NCBI GenBank assembly: GCA_037179515.1
Contig: JAXCGZ010017036.1
Coordinates: 95,001 to 159,000 of the forward strand
Origin: Halocaridina rubra
Taxonomy: Eukaryota; Arthropoda; Malacostraca; Decapoda; Atyidae
DNA length: 64,000 nt
Direction of reading: 5' to 3'
Part shown: positions 1-11,460 of the stretch, piece by piece
Layout of the letters: each line of letters opens with the position of its first letter
Position numbering within the stretch: the first letter of the stretch is position 1
Position numbers and translations under genes: made by a program
Notes under the pieces: generated by a model
The model's database searches: none
Seen by the model: the letters and a program-made list of their open reading frames with translations, nothing else
What the model was told of the DNA's origin: nothing

Positions 1-3
1 TAA

Positions 4-20
4 TATTGTTATTATTATTA

Positions 21-61
<41 letters not shown>
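4..61. repeat. (TTA)n microsatellite at the left edge
   Basis: Imperfect TTA/ATT trinucleotide array, with two TTG variants near its start. It may extend beyond the window. Confidence 0.95.
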
Positions 62-149
62 TTTAATATGTCACTGAGCATTTTACTCTTCTAATTATTA
101 ATATTATTTATTATTTTGGCTACTTGGCTACATGTAGAAAGACAATACA

Positions 150-265
150 GAGGAGGGGGATTCCCAGTTCCCCCGCCCTGCCTCGTTTAGTCAACTCACG
201 ACACGCAGGGGAACACGGAGATGGTCTTGTTTCCCCCCGCCACCCCAGATGAAAAAGTGCCCCTA
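150..265 (+). repeat. Dispersed GC-rich repeat, copy 1
   Basis: This stretch aligns by eye with 34,921-35,032. Shared landmarks in order are a CCCCCGCC-like run, a CGTTtAGTCA core, ACGACaCGCAG, ACACGGAGA and a second C-rich run before CAG. The two copies have diverged and contain small indels. No ORF, tRNA box or terminal inverted repeat is visible, so the class is unknown. From 266 to 585 I see nothing further that I recognise. Confidence 0.5.
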
Positions 266-583
266 GATGGAGGGGTGTGCCATGGTCTAAGGCAGCCTAC
301 ACCCAGTAGCACTGGGTATGTGGGGTCAGCCAGCCATGTGTTATGTAGATTGACACATGACAAGAAAGTAATTCAAAATCACTTTGATATACAAGGATTC
401 TTCCAATGATCCTGCCAACCAAGGACATGGTCATTGGGAGTGGATGATGAGAACCCCTATCAAGCAAGGAGCTGAGAGGAGTAAGTGAGGTATGCTTTGG
501 GTCGTGGTGAATGAGTGTTTCTTGACTTGACCAACAACCCTCTTACAAGGGGGAATGAGACATGTATGTAAAAAAATATTTTA

Positions 584-587
<4 letters not shown>

Positions 588-652
<65 letters not shown>
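588..652. repeat. (TTA)n microsatellite, left flank of palindromic element
   Basis: Uninterrupted TTA array ending directly beside the palindromic element that follows. A second TTA array lies on the far side of that element. Confidence 0.95.
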
Positions 653-677
653 GAGTTGGAAAGTCAGTGACAACTTC

Positions 678-942
678 AATAATATAAATGGAAACCCACA
701 GTAGAGTTTTTGAAGTGTAACAATTAATTACATAAATCAATCTCTCGTTTTCCACCGAAAGCAATTTTAAGACTCCAATGAAGTTTCTTGATAAGTGTTA
801 TGTACTCCTACTGAGTAGGAATATATAGCTCTCTAGCATGAGAGTTTTTAGAATCTTAAAAATGCTTTCGGTGGAAAGCGAGAGTTTGATTTTATGTAAT
901 TAATTGTTATACTCCAAAAACTCTACTGTGGGTTTCTATTTC

Positions 943-945
<3 letters not shown>
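678..945. mobile_element. Snapback (foldback) MITE-like element inside (TTA)n
   Basis: About 95 nt at 678-772 reappear as the reverse complement at 853-945, for example GAAACCCACAGTAGAG against CTCTACTGTGGGTTTC and CCACCGAAAGC against GCTTTCGGTGG. The arms are roughly 85-90 percent identical. The ~80-nt loop holds a small palindrome, TCCTACTGAGTAGGA, at 806-820. The element has no ORF and is bracketed on both sides by (TTA)n, as if a non-autonomous foldback element had inserted into an ATT microsatellite. The superfamily is not recognised. The long imperfect arms would fold into one strong hairpin if transcribed. Confidence 0.8.

Positions 946-1028
<83 letters not shown>
944..1028. repeat. 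(TTA)n microsatellite, right flank of palindromic element
   Basis: Perfect TTA array that begins at the outer end of the right arm of the palindrome. Confidence 0.95.
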
Positions 1029-1030
<2 letters not shown>

Positions 1031-1224
1031 TGTCGGTGAAAGAGGATATATAGTTAGCCCTTGGAGATATTAAGCGTGGGAGTGAGATAAGACGAAGAGG
1101 GAAGAGGCCTCCTCCTTCGTTTTGTAGTCATTGTTAAGTCAGCTGGAACCGCGAGTACTCATACATATTTGGCATCAAATTGGGAACAGTATAACCATAT
1201 AGCATATATTTTCTTTCCACAGCT

Positions 1225-1225
<1 letters not shown>

Positions 1226-1314
<89 letters not shown>
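1226..1314. repeat. (TA)n microsatellite
   Basis: Perfect TA array of about 44 units. The flanks at 1,029-1,225 and 1,315-1,576 contain nothing I recognise. Confidence 0.97.
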
Positions 1315-1316
<2 letters not shown>

Positions 1317-1576
1317 CAGAGTTTTTAGCTACGTTCCACGAGTAATAATAATTTTGCAAATAATACATACTACCCGCAACTGAACAATCAAAAAGGAAGA
1401 TTTTCATTGTGGAGTATGATTGGCAGTCGTCTCTCATCAGTTATGTTTCAAGTTCTGCAAAGGGGTCTCTTCTTTTATCAGAGATCGGGTGATACCTGTT
1501 CTGTAAACAACGACTTTATATTGGGGTGTTCCTCTACCTCTGGCATTCGGAGCAATTGCTCTCATCGCAAGTAGTC

Positions 1577-1637
<61 letters not shown>
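1577..1637. repeat. (AAT)n microsatellite
   Basis: Perfect AAT array followed by more degenerate AT-rich sequence leading into the SINE. Confidence 0.95.
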
Positions 1638-1703
1638 GAGGACGAAGTAGTAGAATAAATGCTATAATAATTATTAATATAATAGTAATAATAATAATAA
1701 TCT

Positions 1704-1926
1704 GTAGTCGCCGTGGCTCAAGCGGTAGCGTCCGCGACTCTGAGGCGTCAGGTCGAAGGTTCGCGCCCCGTCACGATCTGAGGATAGCAAGGGCATGCAC
1801 TCAGGGTAATGATTGCATCTGCCACAACAAGTCCTTCGCAAGAAGGCAACCGTCCTAGCCCTTGGTAGAAAAGGGAGTCCGTGACGTAAAACCGGAACAA
1901 GTAATAATAATAATAATAATAATAAT
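1704..1926 (+). mobile_element. tRNA-derived SINE with (AAT)n tail
   Basis: The head contains a tRNA-type A box (TGGCTCAAGCGG, ~1,714) and, about 50 nt downstream, a B box (GGTTCGCGCCCC, ~1,759) one base from the GGTTCGANNC consensus. These are internal RNA polymerase III promoters. A tRNA-unrelated body of ~130 nt follows and ends in GTAATAATAAT, an AAT tail. This head-body-simple-tail order is standard for tRNA SINEs. I could not fold a convincing cloverleaf, so it is not a functional tRNA gene. The partner LINE is unknown. Confidence 0.7.
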
Positions 1927-1937
1927 GGCAATATCAT

Positions 1938-1938
1938 A

Positions 1939-1998
<60 letters not shown>
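1938..1998. repeat. (TTA)n microsatellite
   Basis: Perfect TTA array 12 nt beyond the AAT tail of the SINE. It has the same repeat unit class on the opposite strand sense. Confidence 0.95.
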
Positions 1999-2879
1999 GA
2001 CACATATTAAGTGTCAAAATCATATCGTAAATGCATAGTTCCCTCTTAAAGTGTTCAAAGAATAGTAATAAAAGTTAGCGAGAAAATACGACTTAGAACT
2101 TAACATAAAACAAGAAAATGTGTTGTTCCGTTTCACGAGTGTCTAGTCGAAATTATATTCTGCGCGATCTTAAGTAGCCTAATTAAAATGAGATCATTTC
2201 GCGCTGATGCTTGAGAGAAAATCGTGGATTTGTCCCAATCCGTCTGTATTTTTCATTCTAACTTTAATGAAAAATAGTCTGCATAATATGTTTTGCGGTT
2301 ATAAAGGACCTTTGTCAACCTTACGTGTGCGTATTGTTCATTGTAGATCATTTCATTTCTTTGGTTTGTATTTTTGGGTGTCTTTGATATGCATTCTTTC
2401 TGTGTTGCGCTTCATCTCCGCCTACCCCGAAGCCAATATCGGATGGAAACCCAGGAATCTTTCATGTACTCATGTCTCCCCACCAGTAATGATGCGTACC
2501 TTACAATACTACCGTATTATTATGTTCATTTTACCCTTTCTACTCTCATTGTACACATTTTTCCATCTTTTTAACCGGGTTTATTTGTCTTCATTTTGAT
2601 TATTTCAAGTTTGATTAATTATTGCCTACTTTATTCTATTTTGAACAGCGTGTAACTAGAATGTCTTTTGTACTACTTATTGCTTCCATAGACAGCAAGA
2701 CTTACGAAACTCGCAATGGCTTTGTCTTAAAATAGTTATCTGAACTTAGCTGTTCTCGATTTGATTCTGAAAATACTGCTGATAATATTATAATTATAGT
2801 GGTATTTTTATAATGGATTTTTTTTTTTAAATAATTTTGATGTCTTTGCCGGTCAGTGAGGTTCGTCCTTGCATCAAAA
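1999..2879. other. No recognisable gene
   Basis: AT-rich sequence. An open frame of about 130 codons (2,207-2,599, plus) is rich in hydrophobic residues but has no family resemblance and lies in low-complexity sequence. I do not believe it is a gene. Confidence 0.5.
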
Positions 2880-3241
<362 letters not shown>

Positions 3242-3531
3242 TAAAGGTGCCAATAGTGACTCGCTATCTGGAACGATTTACCTGACAGCTCGTGAATCCC
3301 AAGCCAGAGACTGTTACCTGTTCTAAGCTACTACAAACTGCTGCTGTTGTTACTGTACTTTCAAAATACTGGTATTTGCAGTAGTTAAGCAATGTGGGGG
3401 AGAAGGTTGCTTATATCCCTGGAAACCAGCAACCCCTTATGCAGGTTAAAGGTAGAGAGGCATATCTTCCTCTGTTGAACATTGTCTATGCAATGGAGAG
3501 AGAGCAGGTAGAAAAAAAGGGCTTAAAACCT

Positions 3532-3534
<3 letters not shown>

Positions 3535-3611
<77 letters not shown>
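3535..3611. repeat. (CT)n microsatellite
   Basis: CT array with one CCTC interruption at about 3,570. Confidence 0.96.
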
Positions 3612-3614
<3 letters not shown>

Positions 3615-4300
3615 TATCTGCCTTCTGCAGAGTTGTAATAAGGTTCAAATGGCATTTGTTTAATGGCTGTAGCTCATAAACAATCGTCTCTTCTCTATAA
3701 TTCTCTTCATGTTCCTTCCCCTTACTTACCCCTACCTCTTTACTTTCCTCCCACCCTTCCACCCTTTCTAGATCACTAACGCGGACCATTTTTTTTTTTT
3801 TAGCAGTTTGCATTCTATTGTCACGCAACCTTGAGTCTCTCTCGTTCGTGTATGCCATCAACTTTATGTCAGTTCTGTGTGTGTGTATCCGTGTTTGTAA
3901 ATTTTTCATCACCCCCATTTATAGTGCGATGCAGACATATATATGGTCATCTATCATGTTCATGTTGCATTTGTTTGTATTTGTGTTCGTTCTTTTTTAT
4001 ATGACTTATTATATGCATTATCCTCGTGAAATGCTTTTGGGGTTGGTATGGAATGGATTGTAAAACTTTATGTAACCAAATTTTTACTTCTTCTTTTTCC
4101 TGGCAGAAGGTGCTTTCCCAAATGCTTATGCCTAGAATAAATGGAAAAGACATACTTTTCTTTTCAAAATTTGCATTTGTTAGCTAGGTAATTAAATTTT
4201 AAAATATACCCATTTTTTACAACATTCCAGGAATATTAGGTGCTGAGTATATGATAGAGAATTTTTTGAACTTTCACAAATTTTGAAGAAGTTTATAGAT
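3612..4300. other. No recognisable gene
   Basis: AT-rich spacer with a short poly(T) at about 3,790. Open frames here are short and show no family resemblance. It leads into the heat-shock-like promoter. Confidence 0.5.
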
Positions 4301-4316
4301 GCTGTACAACTTACAA

Positions 4317-4437
4317 GAATTTCCAAGAATTTTCTTGACTGTTGTGGAAATTACGAGAATTTTTAAGAACCACTTCGAATTTTCTAGAACTTTCCATAGT
4401 AATATATAAACAGGAGCTCACCTCTTAGCACTTCAGT
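4317..4437 (+). promoter_or_regulatory. Heat-shock-type promoter: long HSE array, TATA box, initiator
   Basis: GAA triplets fall at 4317, 4327, 4347, 4357, 4367, 4377 and 4387, with a GAC at 4337, an exact 10-bp period. TTC or one-off TTC triplets sit midway, and those at 4332, 4382 and 4392 are exact. The last four pentamers, 4377-4394, are perfect alternating nGAAn/nTTCn units, which is the binding site of heat shock factor trimers. A TATATAAA box follows at 4403-4410, and TCAGT, the arthropod initiator, at 4433-4437. This places the initiator A 32 bp from the TATA box. The first ATG of the broken gene is ~45 nt further on. The spacing is that of an inducible RNA polymerase II promoter; activity is inferred. 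Confidence 0.7.
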
Positions 4438-4480
4438 TTCGTTCTAGCTGCACACATAGAACTCTCCGATTTTATCAGAG

Positions 4481-6298
4481 ATGGCATCAAGAGGCTGCAA
4501 GGATTCTTTACACGCATTCTGTTATGTATGTGACCACTTCATCAAGATAAGTGCCAAACAGTACTCTACGACAACATCTGCTAAAATGTGTGAAAACCAA
4601 TGGCATATTTCGGCGTGTTTGTTGGGGATCAAGACAAGCCCTGAACACCTCATTTTACTTGCCAGCACAGGGAAAAAGCAAACTCATTTTGCTTTCTTGA
4701 ATATTAGGATTTCGCATTGTACTAATTCTAAACCTTTTAGCCTCAAATTCTTTTGTTTTTTTCTAATTTCCAATGCCATAGAATAAGATATGTGTAAAAT
4801 ATGTTGCATGAGATTCTTATGCATTAGTTGTGGATAAATAACTTTATTCTTTATAATAAACTTAGAATGAACTTTTGCAAGAAGACACAGAGGGAAAAAG
4901 AGAGCCATGATGTTCTATATTCCAAGAATTTTCCATAAACCCACTGACCACACAAGTGACTGCTTCTTCGCGTGATAAACCCTACCAAACGTCAGTCTAG
5001 CAAAATAGAATCTGCTATCATTCTTATATCTGGGCCTTCCATCATCCATCATCCCAGTGCCACACTGCCCTCAGCTCTCTGTACCCATTCTGCCAGGGAA
5101 TAAGCAGCAAATCCGAAGAGAAGATAGACACTGAAGATCCAGATAACAATTTCATAGATGCAGCTGGTGAGAGAAACTCATATTGCTCCAACCAAAGTAA
5201 TCTCAGTTGCATGATCAAAGATCTTGGTCTAACAAAGCCGAATTAGGCTACGGGCTTTTGACAAAAAGATTCAAAGAGTGGGATTTGTTAGATATAAGCA
5301 TGCAAACTGCAGGTCAAAGGAAGCATCAGTGACATTTTTCAAGCTTTATCACTTGTCAAGATGGGCTCTACCTCCGGTCTGTGTATCAGATCTGTGCAAG
5401 GCAATTACAATTGTCTGTAACCCGAATGATTAGCATATTTTTAATGATAACTCATCCAGATGCCTGCTCAATAATGGGAGTAACTAACCATCTCTTCCCC
5501 TGGCCCGTTTGGTGCATCTCAAAGAGGGAAGCAGTAGCTTTAAGATCTTACTAGCTTAAACTATGATGAGTGTGGCTGGGAGGTTTTTGGAGATTTCAAA
5601 ATGATGGCATTCCTTATGGGTCTCAGTGGATGCTTGCCAAGTTTCCCTGTTATCATTGCCTTTCGGACAGCAAGTACACCACAATGCACTACAACTGGAA
5701 GCACGGACCATGTTCTCTTTGGGGTAGCTCAATGTCAAGTGTAAGACGTTAGTGGATCCCTAGAAGGTGTTGTTCTCACTATTGCACATAAAATTGGGTT
5801 CTATGGCTCTATTTGTCACAGCTCTTGATAAGGTGTCTGCAGTGCTCGAGTATCTTCAAGATATCTTCCCTTAGTTGTCTGAGGCAGAGGTCAAAGCTAC
5901 TGTCGTCACTGGACATATAAAAAGGACCCTTGAATGCACAGAATTCCCCAAGAAGCATAATAGGAAGGAAAAAGAGCAATGGGTAGCTTTGTCGAAGTGG
6001 TTTGGGGATTCTCTGGCAATCATATGTCTGAAGTTTATGTGGAACTGGCTGAGGCATTGGTGAAGAACTATGGTAGAATGGGCAGAAGAATATTCCTGAA
6101 CGTCCATATCCTTGATGCACATATTGCCGAATTCAAGGAGAACATGGGAGGATACTCAAAAGAGCAAGGTGAGCGCTTCCACCTAGATACACTGGATTTT
6201 GAACGCAACTACCAAGGAGTATATAACGAAAACATCATGAGAAATTATTTTTGGGAGCTGATATATGAAAGTGATTTGCATCATAATCATCAATTCTA
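4481..6298 (+). pseudogene. Decayed copy of a multi-copy metazoan protein family of unknown function
   Basis: Pieces of one protein lie in order but in different frames. The N-terminus is at 4481-4690, with a CYVCDHFI zinc-ribbon-like start and IKISAKQYS. After ~185 nt of unrelated sequence a piece ending PTDHTSDCFF follows at 4877-4965. The middle is at 5100-5540, then GWEVFGDFKMMAFLMGL at 5575-5630, KFPCYHCLSDSKYTT at ~5640, and a C-terminal part at 5810-6298 with LECTEFPKKHNRKEKE, VHILDAHIAEFKEN and YSKEQGERFHLDTLDFE. I recognise these motifs from uncharacterised, repeated proteins in arthropods and other invertebrates. No enzymatic role is known to me, and the copy number suggests a mobile or transposon-linked origin. 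At least four frameshifts and several stops (for example at 5,877) make this copy dead. It sits directly behind the heat-shock-like promoter. Confidence 0.7.
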
Positions 6299-6630
6299 AT
6301 AACTACTCACATAATCATTTTTGTGTGACTTTTTTATAAATGCCTGTAAATCTTTAGTCATATTGTATTCAGACCTTATCTATATGATAAATGTGCAAAT
6401 ATACCCATTTTTACATAAAAAATTTAATAATTCCTAAATGTCATTATCAAGGTCACAAATGCAAAGTTTTGGGATAATATTGGCCGTTTTCTCTACTTTT
6501 ACAGGGTAAGTAATAAAGAAATAGCATACATTATCCAGGCACAAAATTTGTTTTATAAAATTATTTGATTACTGATCTTTATTTAGTCTTGTTATTCATC
6601 AATTTATGTAAGTGTTTCTCTTTTATCACA
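6299..6630. other. 3' flank of the broken gene
   Basis: AT-rich, with no ORF. A 17-nt AT-rich string starting AAATATACCC occurs both here (6397) and upstream of the promoter (4202). It may or may not mark element ends. Confidence 0.4.
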
Positions 6631-6832
6631 ACGTTGTGATACTACAGATGAATGGTCATTTAAACTTGAATAGGATTGTCCAGGACAGTTCGATGTTAAG
6701 TTTTCCTTCAGTGACGGCTCTTTTTCTATGCCTACATCAACACTGAATATTCTTTGATATTCGTTACACATCTCTTATTATCCCTTCACATCTGACAAAT
6801 CACGACATTCCCCATGTATGTTTCTCTTTATG
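6631..6832 (+). repeat. Dispersed repeat, body of the SINE seen at 18.0-18.36 kb
   Basis: Reads in the same sense as the reverse complement of ~18,020-18,215. Shared landmarks are GTTGTGATACTAC, AGGAcagTTcGATG, TTCTATGCCTACATCAACAC, GATATTCGTTAcA and TATCCcTTcACATcTGACAA. Identity is about 75-80 percent by eye. This copy lacks the tRNA-like head. Confidence 0.65.
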
Positions 6833-7119
6833 TTTTCTTCGTGCCTAGGCTCGATGAGGGCAGATTATAATTTTTTTTTTTTTGCCAGTCCAGATGTCAC
6901 AGTCATAAAAAAAAAAAATTGGGCGCCAATCTTCCACTTCATTTGGCGTCAACATATCAAAACTCCCACGATATATTTTATCATACATCTTGGGTTAGGT
7001 TAATTTAATTTAGTTGTCCTAAAGAAATGAAAAATTTTCCCTCGCTAGGTGTCCAAATTAATTATTTTGGCACCCAACTGAAAGCTTTTTTTGGTTCAAA
7101 TAATATATATTTTTTCCTT
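6833..7119. other. No recognisable gene
   Basis: AT-rich spacer with two short homopolymer runs (T at ~6,870, A at ~6,908). Confidence 0.5.
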
Positions 7120-7815
7120 TTCGCCGGAACATGCATACTGCCTTCATCTGTCCCGGGCAGCAAGAATTATTGAGACAAATAAATGTAGAAGTTTAAGGAC
7201 AAGGCAAAAATAAGAGAATGATACATAATAGGAAAAGGACAGGCTGAAAAAAAATAGTCAAGGTAATGAAGACCTAGAGATATAGGAGGAGTAGACCCTG
7301 AGATGATGATTGATCCACTTTTTGAAGGAAGATAGGCAGTAAGATTTAGGAAAGACAGAAGGTGGAAGAGAGTTCCAGAGTTTGGAGGTGGAAGGGAAGA
7401 AACAATTACTGCAACGACTACTCCACGAGCTACAAATCCCCACACAGTACCTGTGAGACGAGGCCGCTTGGCAAATGCTATACTGCCTTTGCAGCGGGGG
7501 AGGGGAGCAACTTGCCAGCTCATCAGAGCATGATGGAAACAGTAACGAAAGAAAAGAAAAAAGGATGATACCTTACAGAGAAGAGAAAGAGAATCCAGAT
7601 AAGAGAGGAGTATAAAAAGAAGCCCTTAGCTTTGAGAACAGTATTCTAAGCAGGGGCAGATAAGACCTTTATAGATTTTTAAGTAACTGAAAGGAGGAAA
7701 TGTAATGAAAAATATAAAACAGAACTCCCAATTTTTTAAATGCATATTTGGATTATGTGACTACCCTAAGAGGATATCTGGATTCCTAATTTGCTAATAG
7801 AATTAATTTGAAGTA
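7120..7815 (-). mobile_element. LINE family D, 5'-truncated 3' stub (Jockey-like)
   Basis: Matches the left part of the longer minus-strand copy at 8,743-9,480 almost base for base in places, for example GAGCTACAAATCcCCACACAG and AAGACCTTTATAGATTTT. Read on the minus strand it encodes the C-terminal end of a LINE ORF2, including SKLWNSLPPSVFPKSY and FKKWINHHL. That is the usual tail of reverse transcriptase polyproteins of this type. No catalytic domain is left, and frames are broken. Confidence 0.8.
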
Positions 7816-7994
7816 GTCTAACGGCCAGTAGGTGCCTGATGGGCTAGATAAGATGCTCCTCAAGCATACTCTGGCTAAAGTAATTCCTCAAGACAGACCA
7901 CCATCATTTAAGTAGACAGCCCTTGTGATCAGCCATGTTATGTTTAGTTATATTTTCCTTTAGTCATTTACTTATCTAAATAGGACCTCCAATA

Positions 7995-8191
<197 letters not shown>

Positions 8192-8460
8192 CCTTTACAA
8201 TTTCGGCTATTGTTGATTTTATTTTCCCTTTGTGGCCAGTGTGTAGGAATTATCGACCGACCCCGGCCGGTAATTAAGATTGATATCTCTTAATTTCTTT
8301 TAACTTCCCTTGAGGGAAAGATTTTTTCTTCTTTTCAATTGTTCTTGTTTGCTAGCTGTACTTCTTGGCATTGTATTTTAGAAGGTGGCCAGATAAGGTC
8401 ACGAAATTAGCAAGTACTTAAAATATTTTTTCGTTGTTTTCTTATATGGCCATTTTCCTA

Positions 8461-8574
<114 letters not shown>

Positions 8575-8829
8575 TAATTATTATATAAAAATATCAGGAA
8601 ATGAGTTATGTTGATATATAAGCCTGCAGTAGTAATTAATAGAAGGAAGTTTTTTAAATTTAAACTGCATTTTGCGTTGGTACTCTTTTTTTTCTCTCTC
8701 TCTCCGTTTTTCTTTGGAAGAATTTTTTTATTTTAATGAGTGCGACACCGGAACAGGCGAAAACTGCCATCATCATTACTGGCCTGGGCACGAGAAAACA
8801 CCAAGACCAAGGAAATGAAAAAGGTTAAG

Positions 8830-10877
8830 GATAAGGCAGAAATGAGGTAATGTCACACAAAGGAAAACGACAGACAGAAAAAGCAGTCAAAGTACAGAGG
8901 ACCCAGAGATATGGAGGACTAGGCCCTGAGATGACGGTAGATCCGCTTTTTGAAGGATGATAGATCATTGAAATTAGGATAGACAGAAGGGGAAGAGAGA
9001 GAGTCTGGAGGTAGATGGGAAGGAGTAGTTGCTGCACCGACCAATCCGCGAGCTACAAATCTCCACACAGTACCTGTGAGATGAGGCTGCTTGGCGAGTG
9101 TTACGCGGCCTCGGCAGTGGGGGAGGGATGCAACTCACCAACTCATCAGAGCTGTGATGGAAGTAGTAGCGTTAGCAAAGAGAAAGGGAAGATACCTTAT
9201 GGCAAAGAGAAAGAGAGAGAGACTCCAGATTATAAGTAAGAGAAGGATTATTAATGAGCCTGACTGCCTTAGATTCAACCCTAACAAGGAGATAATTATA
9301 AGAAGAAGCACCCCAGATGTGTGAGCAGTATTCTTAGCAGGGACGGATAAGACCTTTATAGATTTTAAGTAACTGTAAAGAGGAAAAGTAATTATGAAAA
9401 CGAAACAAAACCCCCAATTTTTTGGATGAAGATTTAGAAATTTGGATTATTTGATTCCTCCTAGACAAGTTAGAGACTATATGACTTCCTAATATGTTGA
9501 TAGAATTAAGAGGGTAAATTTCGTTAGTTTCGAAGACAATAGTGTTATCACGAGGAGAAGAAGATAAAAAGATTGCCAGGAACTGTGTCTTGGAGGCATT
9601 GAATTTAACTAAAAAAATTTGAGTACCCCACTCAGATACCCTCTGCAAATCGGAGTTGAGAGTAGAAGAAAGTGATACGAGACTGATTACAGTAGCAGAA
9701 GAAGGTTGTGAAGAAAAGGTAGAGGAAAAGTGAAGGGTAGAATCATCAGCAAAGGCATGAATAAGAGTGGAAGATGGGGATTGTAGAAGATCATTGATGA
9801 AGAGAGGGAACAGAGTAGGTGAATAAACAGAGCTCTGTGGAACACCACTGGTAACAGAGAAAGGGCTAGATTTCACACCATCAACATCTACACATATATA
9901 AAGGTTATAAAGAAAGCTGGAAATCAGAGAACAGAGAGAAGGGGTAAAGCTATAGGCAGGTAGTTTGGCCAACAGAGCCTTGTGCCAGGCTCTTTCAAAA
10001 GCCTTAGATATATCAAGGGTAATGACAAAGGATTCCCCATTGTTCCTCAGAAAAGATGACCATACATGAGTAAGATAGGACAGGAGGTCACCAGTGGATC
10101 TTGCCTTGCGGAAGCCGTACTGGTGATCCGAGATAAGTGAGTTAGATTTAAGGCGTTTCAAGAGGTGAGCATTGAGTAAAGTTTCAAAAACTTTAGTAAT
10201 AGAGCAGGTTAGGGCAATAGGTCGGTAGTTTGAAGGAATAGAGCGGTCACCCTTCTTGGGAACAGGTTGAACTAGAGCATGCTTCCAAGAAGAAGGATAG
10301 ATATGGTTAACAGAATAAGGCAAAATAGATGGCAAAGCACGGGAGCCAGTTCATCTGCAAACTCCTTAAGGAACCTTGCAGCGATACCATCGGGACCAGA
10401 TGTTTTGTTCGTCTTTAGTGAACACAGAACCATATGAACTTTGCTTGAAGAAAGGATAAGGGAGGCCATAGGGTTAGAGAGGGGTAAAGATTGAGGAACA
10501 AATGTGCTGGAATCGTTTATTGAAGAGTTGGCAGAAAAATGAGAGCCAAAAAGAGTGGCTTTGTCAGTGGGAGAGCTAGCTGTAGAACCATTAGAACGAA
10601 TGAGAGGGGGAAAACTTGAGATACAGAAGTTTTTGGAGAGGTTTTTGGTTAAGGACCAGAAGCATTTGCCAGTGGACAAATAAAGGAAGCCTTAGACCTT
10701 CGAATATGAGCAGTACAGTGACTCCTAGCTGCAATTAAAGCAAGAGAGTTAAATCGAAAGGAGAGGCTTGGTAAGATCGGTGTGCCCGATTCCTGGCCTG
10801 GATCTCCATTCCCGAGGTCATGATCTCGGCAACTTTTAGAGCTACCTGATCAAGGTTGCGGACCCGAAAGCAGTAGT

Positions 10878-10935
<58 letters not shown>

Positions 10936-11410
10936 ACGGATGGGTGGAACGGTTCATGGAGGACCTGTACAAGTAGTAGTCATTCCATGGGAAGTCAAAG
11001 CGGAAGTTGCACAAAATTTTCATGTTGGGTGTGCTCAAAGTGCCAAAGGCGGTGCTGAGTAAGAGGGATTGGTGGAGGGGGAGCAAAAATGGAAGAGATT
11101 GAGATCATAGAGTGGTCAGATTTACCAAGAGGGGATAGCACAGAATAAGAGTAGTTTGAAGGGTTAGAAGTAAGAAATAGAACAAGAGTGTTTGCTGCAT
11201 GTTCTTGGCGATCAGAAATACGAGCAGGATGTTTGATAATTTGCTCCAGATCATAAGTAATAGATAAAGCAAGAGCCTCACTTCCTCCCACATCAGTGTG
11301 AGAAGAAATAAGCCACTCACTGTGGTGTACATTAAAGTCTCCAATGTAGAGAATTTCGGCATGTGGGTGAGAAGATAGCAAGGACTCATGGCATGAGGAC
11401 AGCTAGTCAA
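8830..11410 (-). pseudogene. LINE D ORF2 (endonuclease-reverse transcriptase), broken
   Basis: On the minus strand, 11,410-10,995 encodes the C-terminal half of an apurinic-type endonuclease, with YIGDFNVHHSEW (Asp and Asn catalytic pair) and a KSDHSM motif. 10,679-10,330 gives the pre-RT linker ending TSGPDGIAARFLKE. 10,335-9,334 gives the reverse transcriptase fingers and palm: NYRPIALTCSITKVFE, YGFRKARSTGD, LDISKAFERAWH, and GVPQSSVYSP in place of the usual GVPQGSVLSP, then FADDST with both catalytic aspartates. After an in-frame stop at 9,334 the C-terminal part continues in other frames to ~8,830. Frameshifts near 10,320, a 51-nt poly(T) and several stops show it is dead. Confidence 0.8.
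10880..10930. repeat. Poly(T) run inside LINE D coding sequence
   Basis: 51 consecutive T, that is poly(A) in the sense of the LINE. It interrupts the region between endonuclease and linker. Confidence 0.97.
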
Positions 11411-11460
11411 AGAAAGACACTAACTCGGTGGAGTTTGGAGAACAATAGCTGAAGCAAAGG

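Larger units (their letters stand above)
8743..11460 (-). mobile_element. LINE family D, longer copy (Jockey-like non-LTR retrotransposon)
   Basis: The 3' end lies at the left and is shared with the stub at 7,120. The 5' side fades out near 11,460, inside the endonuclease domain, so the copy is 5'-truncated. The coding order on the minus strand is endonuclease C-terminal half, linker, reverse transcriptase, C-terminal domain. No LTR, protease or integrase is present. The assignment to the Jockey group rests on motif style (FADDST, RT-proximal DGIAARFLKE) and is tentative. Confidence 0.8.

Noticed and set aside
1712..1775. tRNA gene
   Set aside because: A and B boxes are present but acceptor and anticodon stems do not pair well, and a SINE body and tail follow. 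Called as a SINE head.
2207..2599. 130-codon plus-strand frame with hydrophobic stretches
   Set aside because: No family motif, AT-rich context and no transcript signals; chance openness is likely.
4202..6413. 17-nt direct repeat (AAATATACCC...) flanking the broken gene as LTRs or target duplications
   Set aside because: Short, AT-rich, and not at a clear element boundary; probably coincidence.
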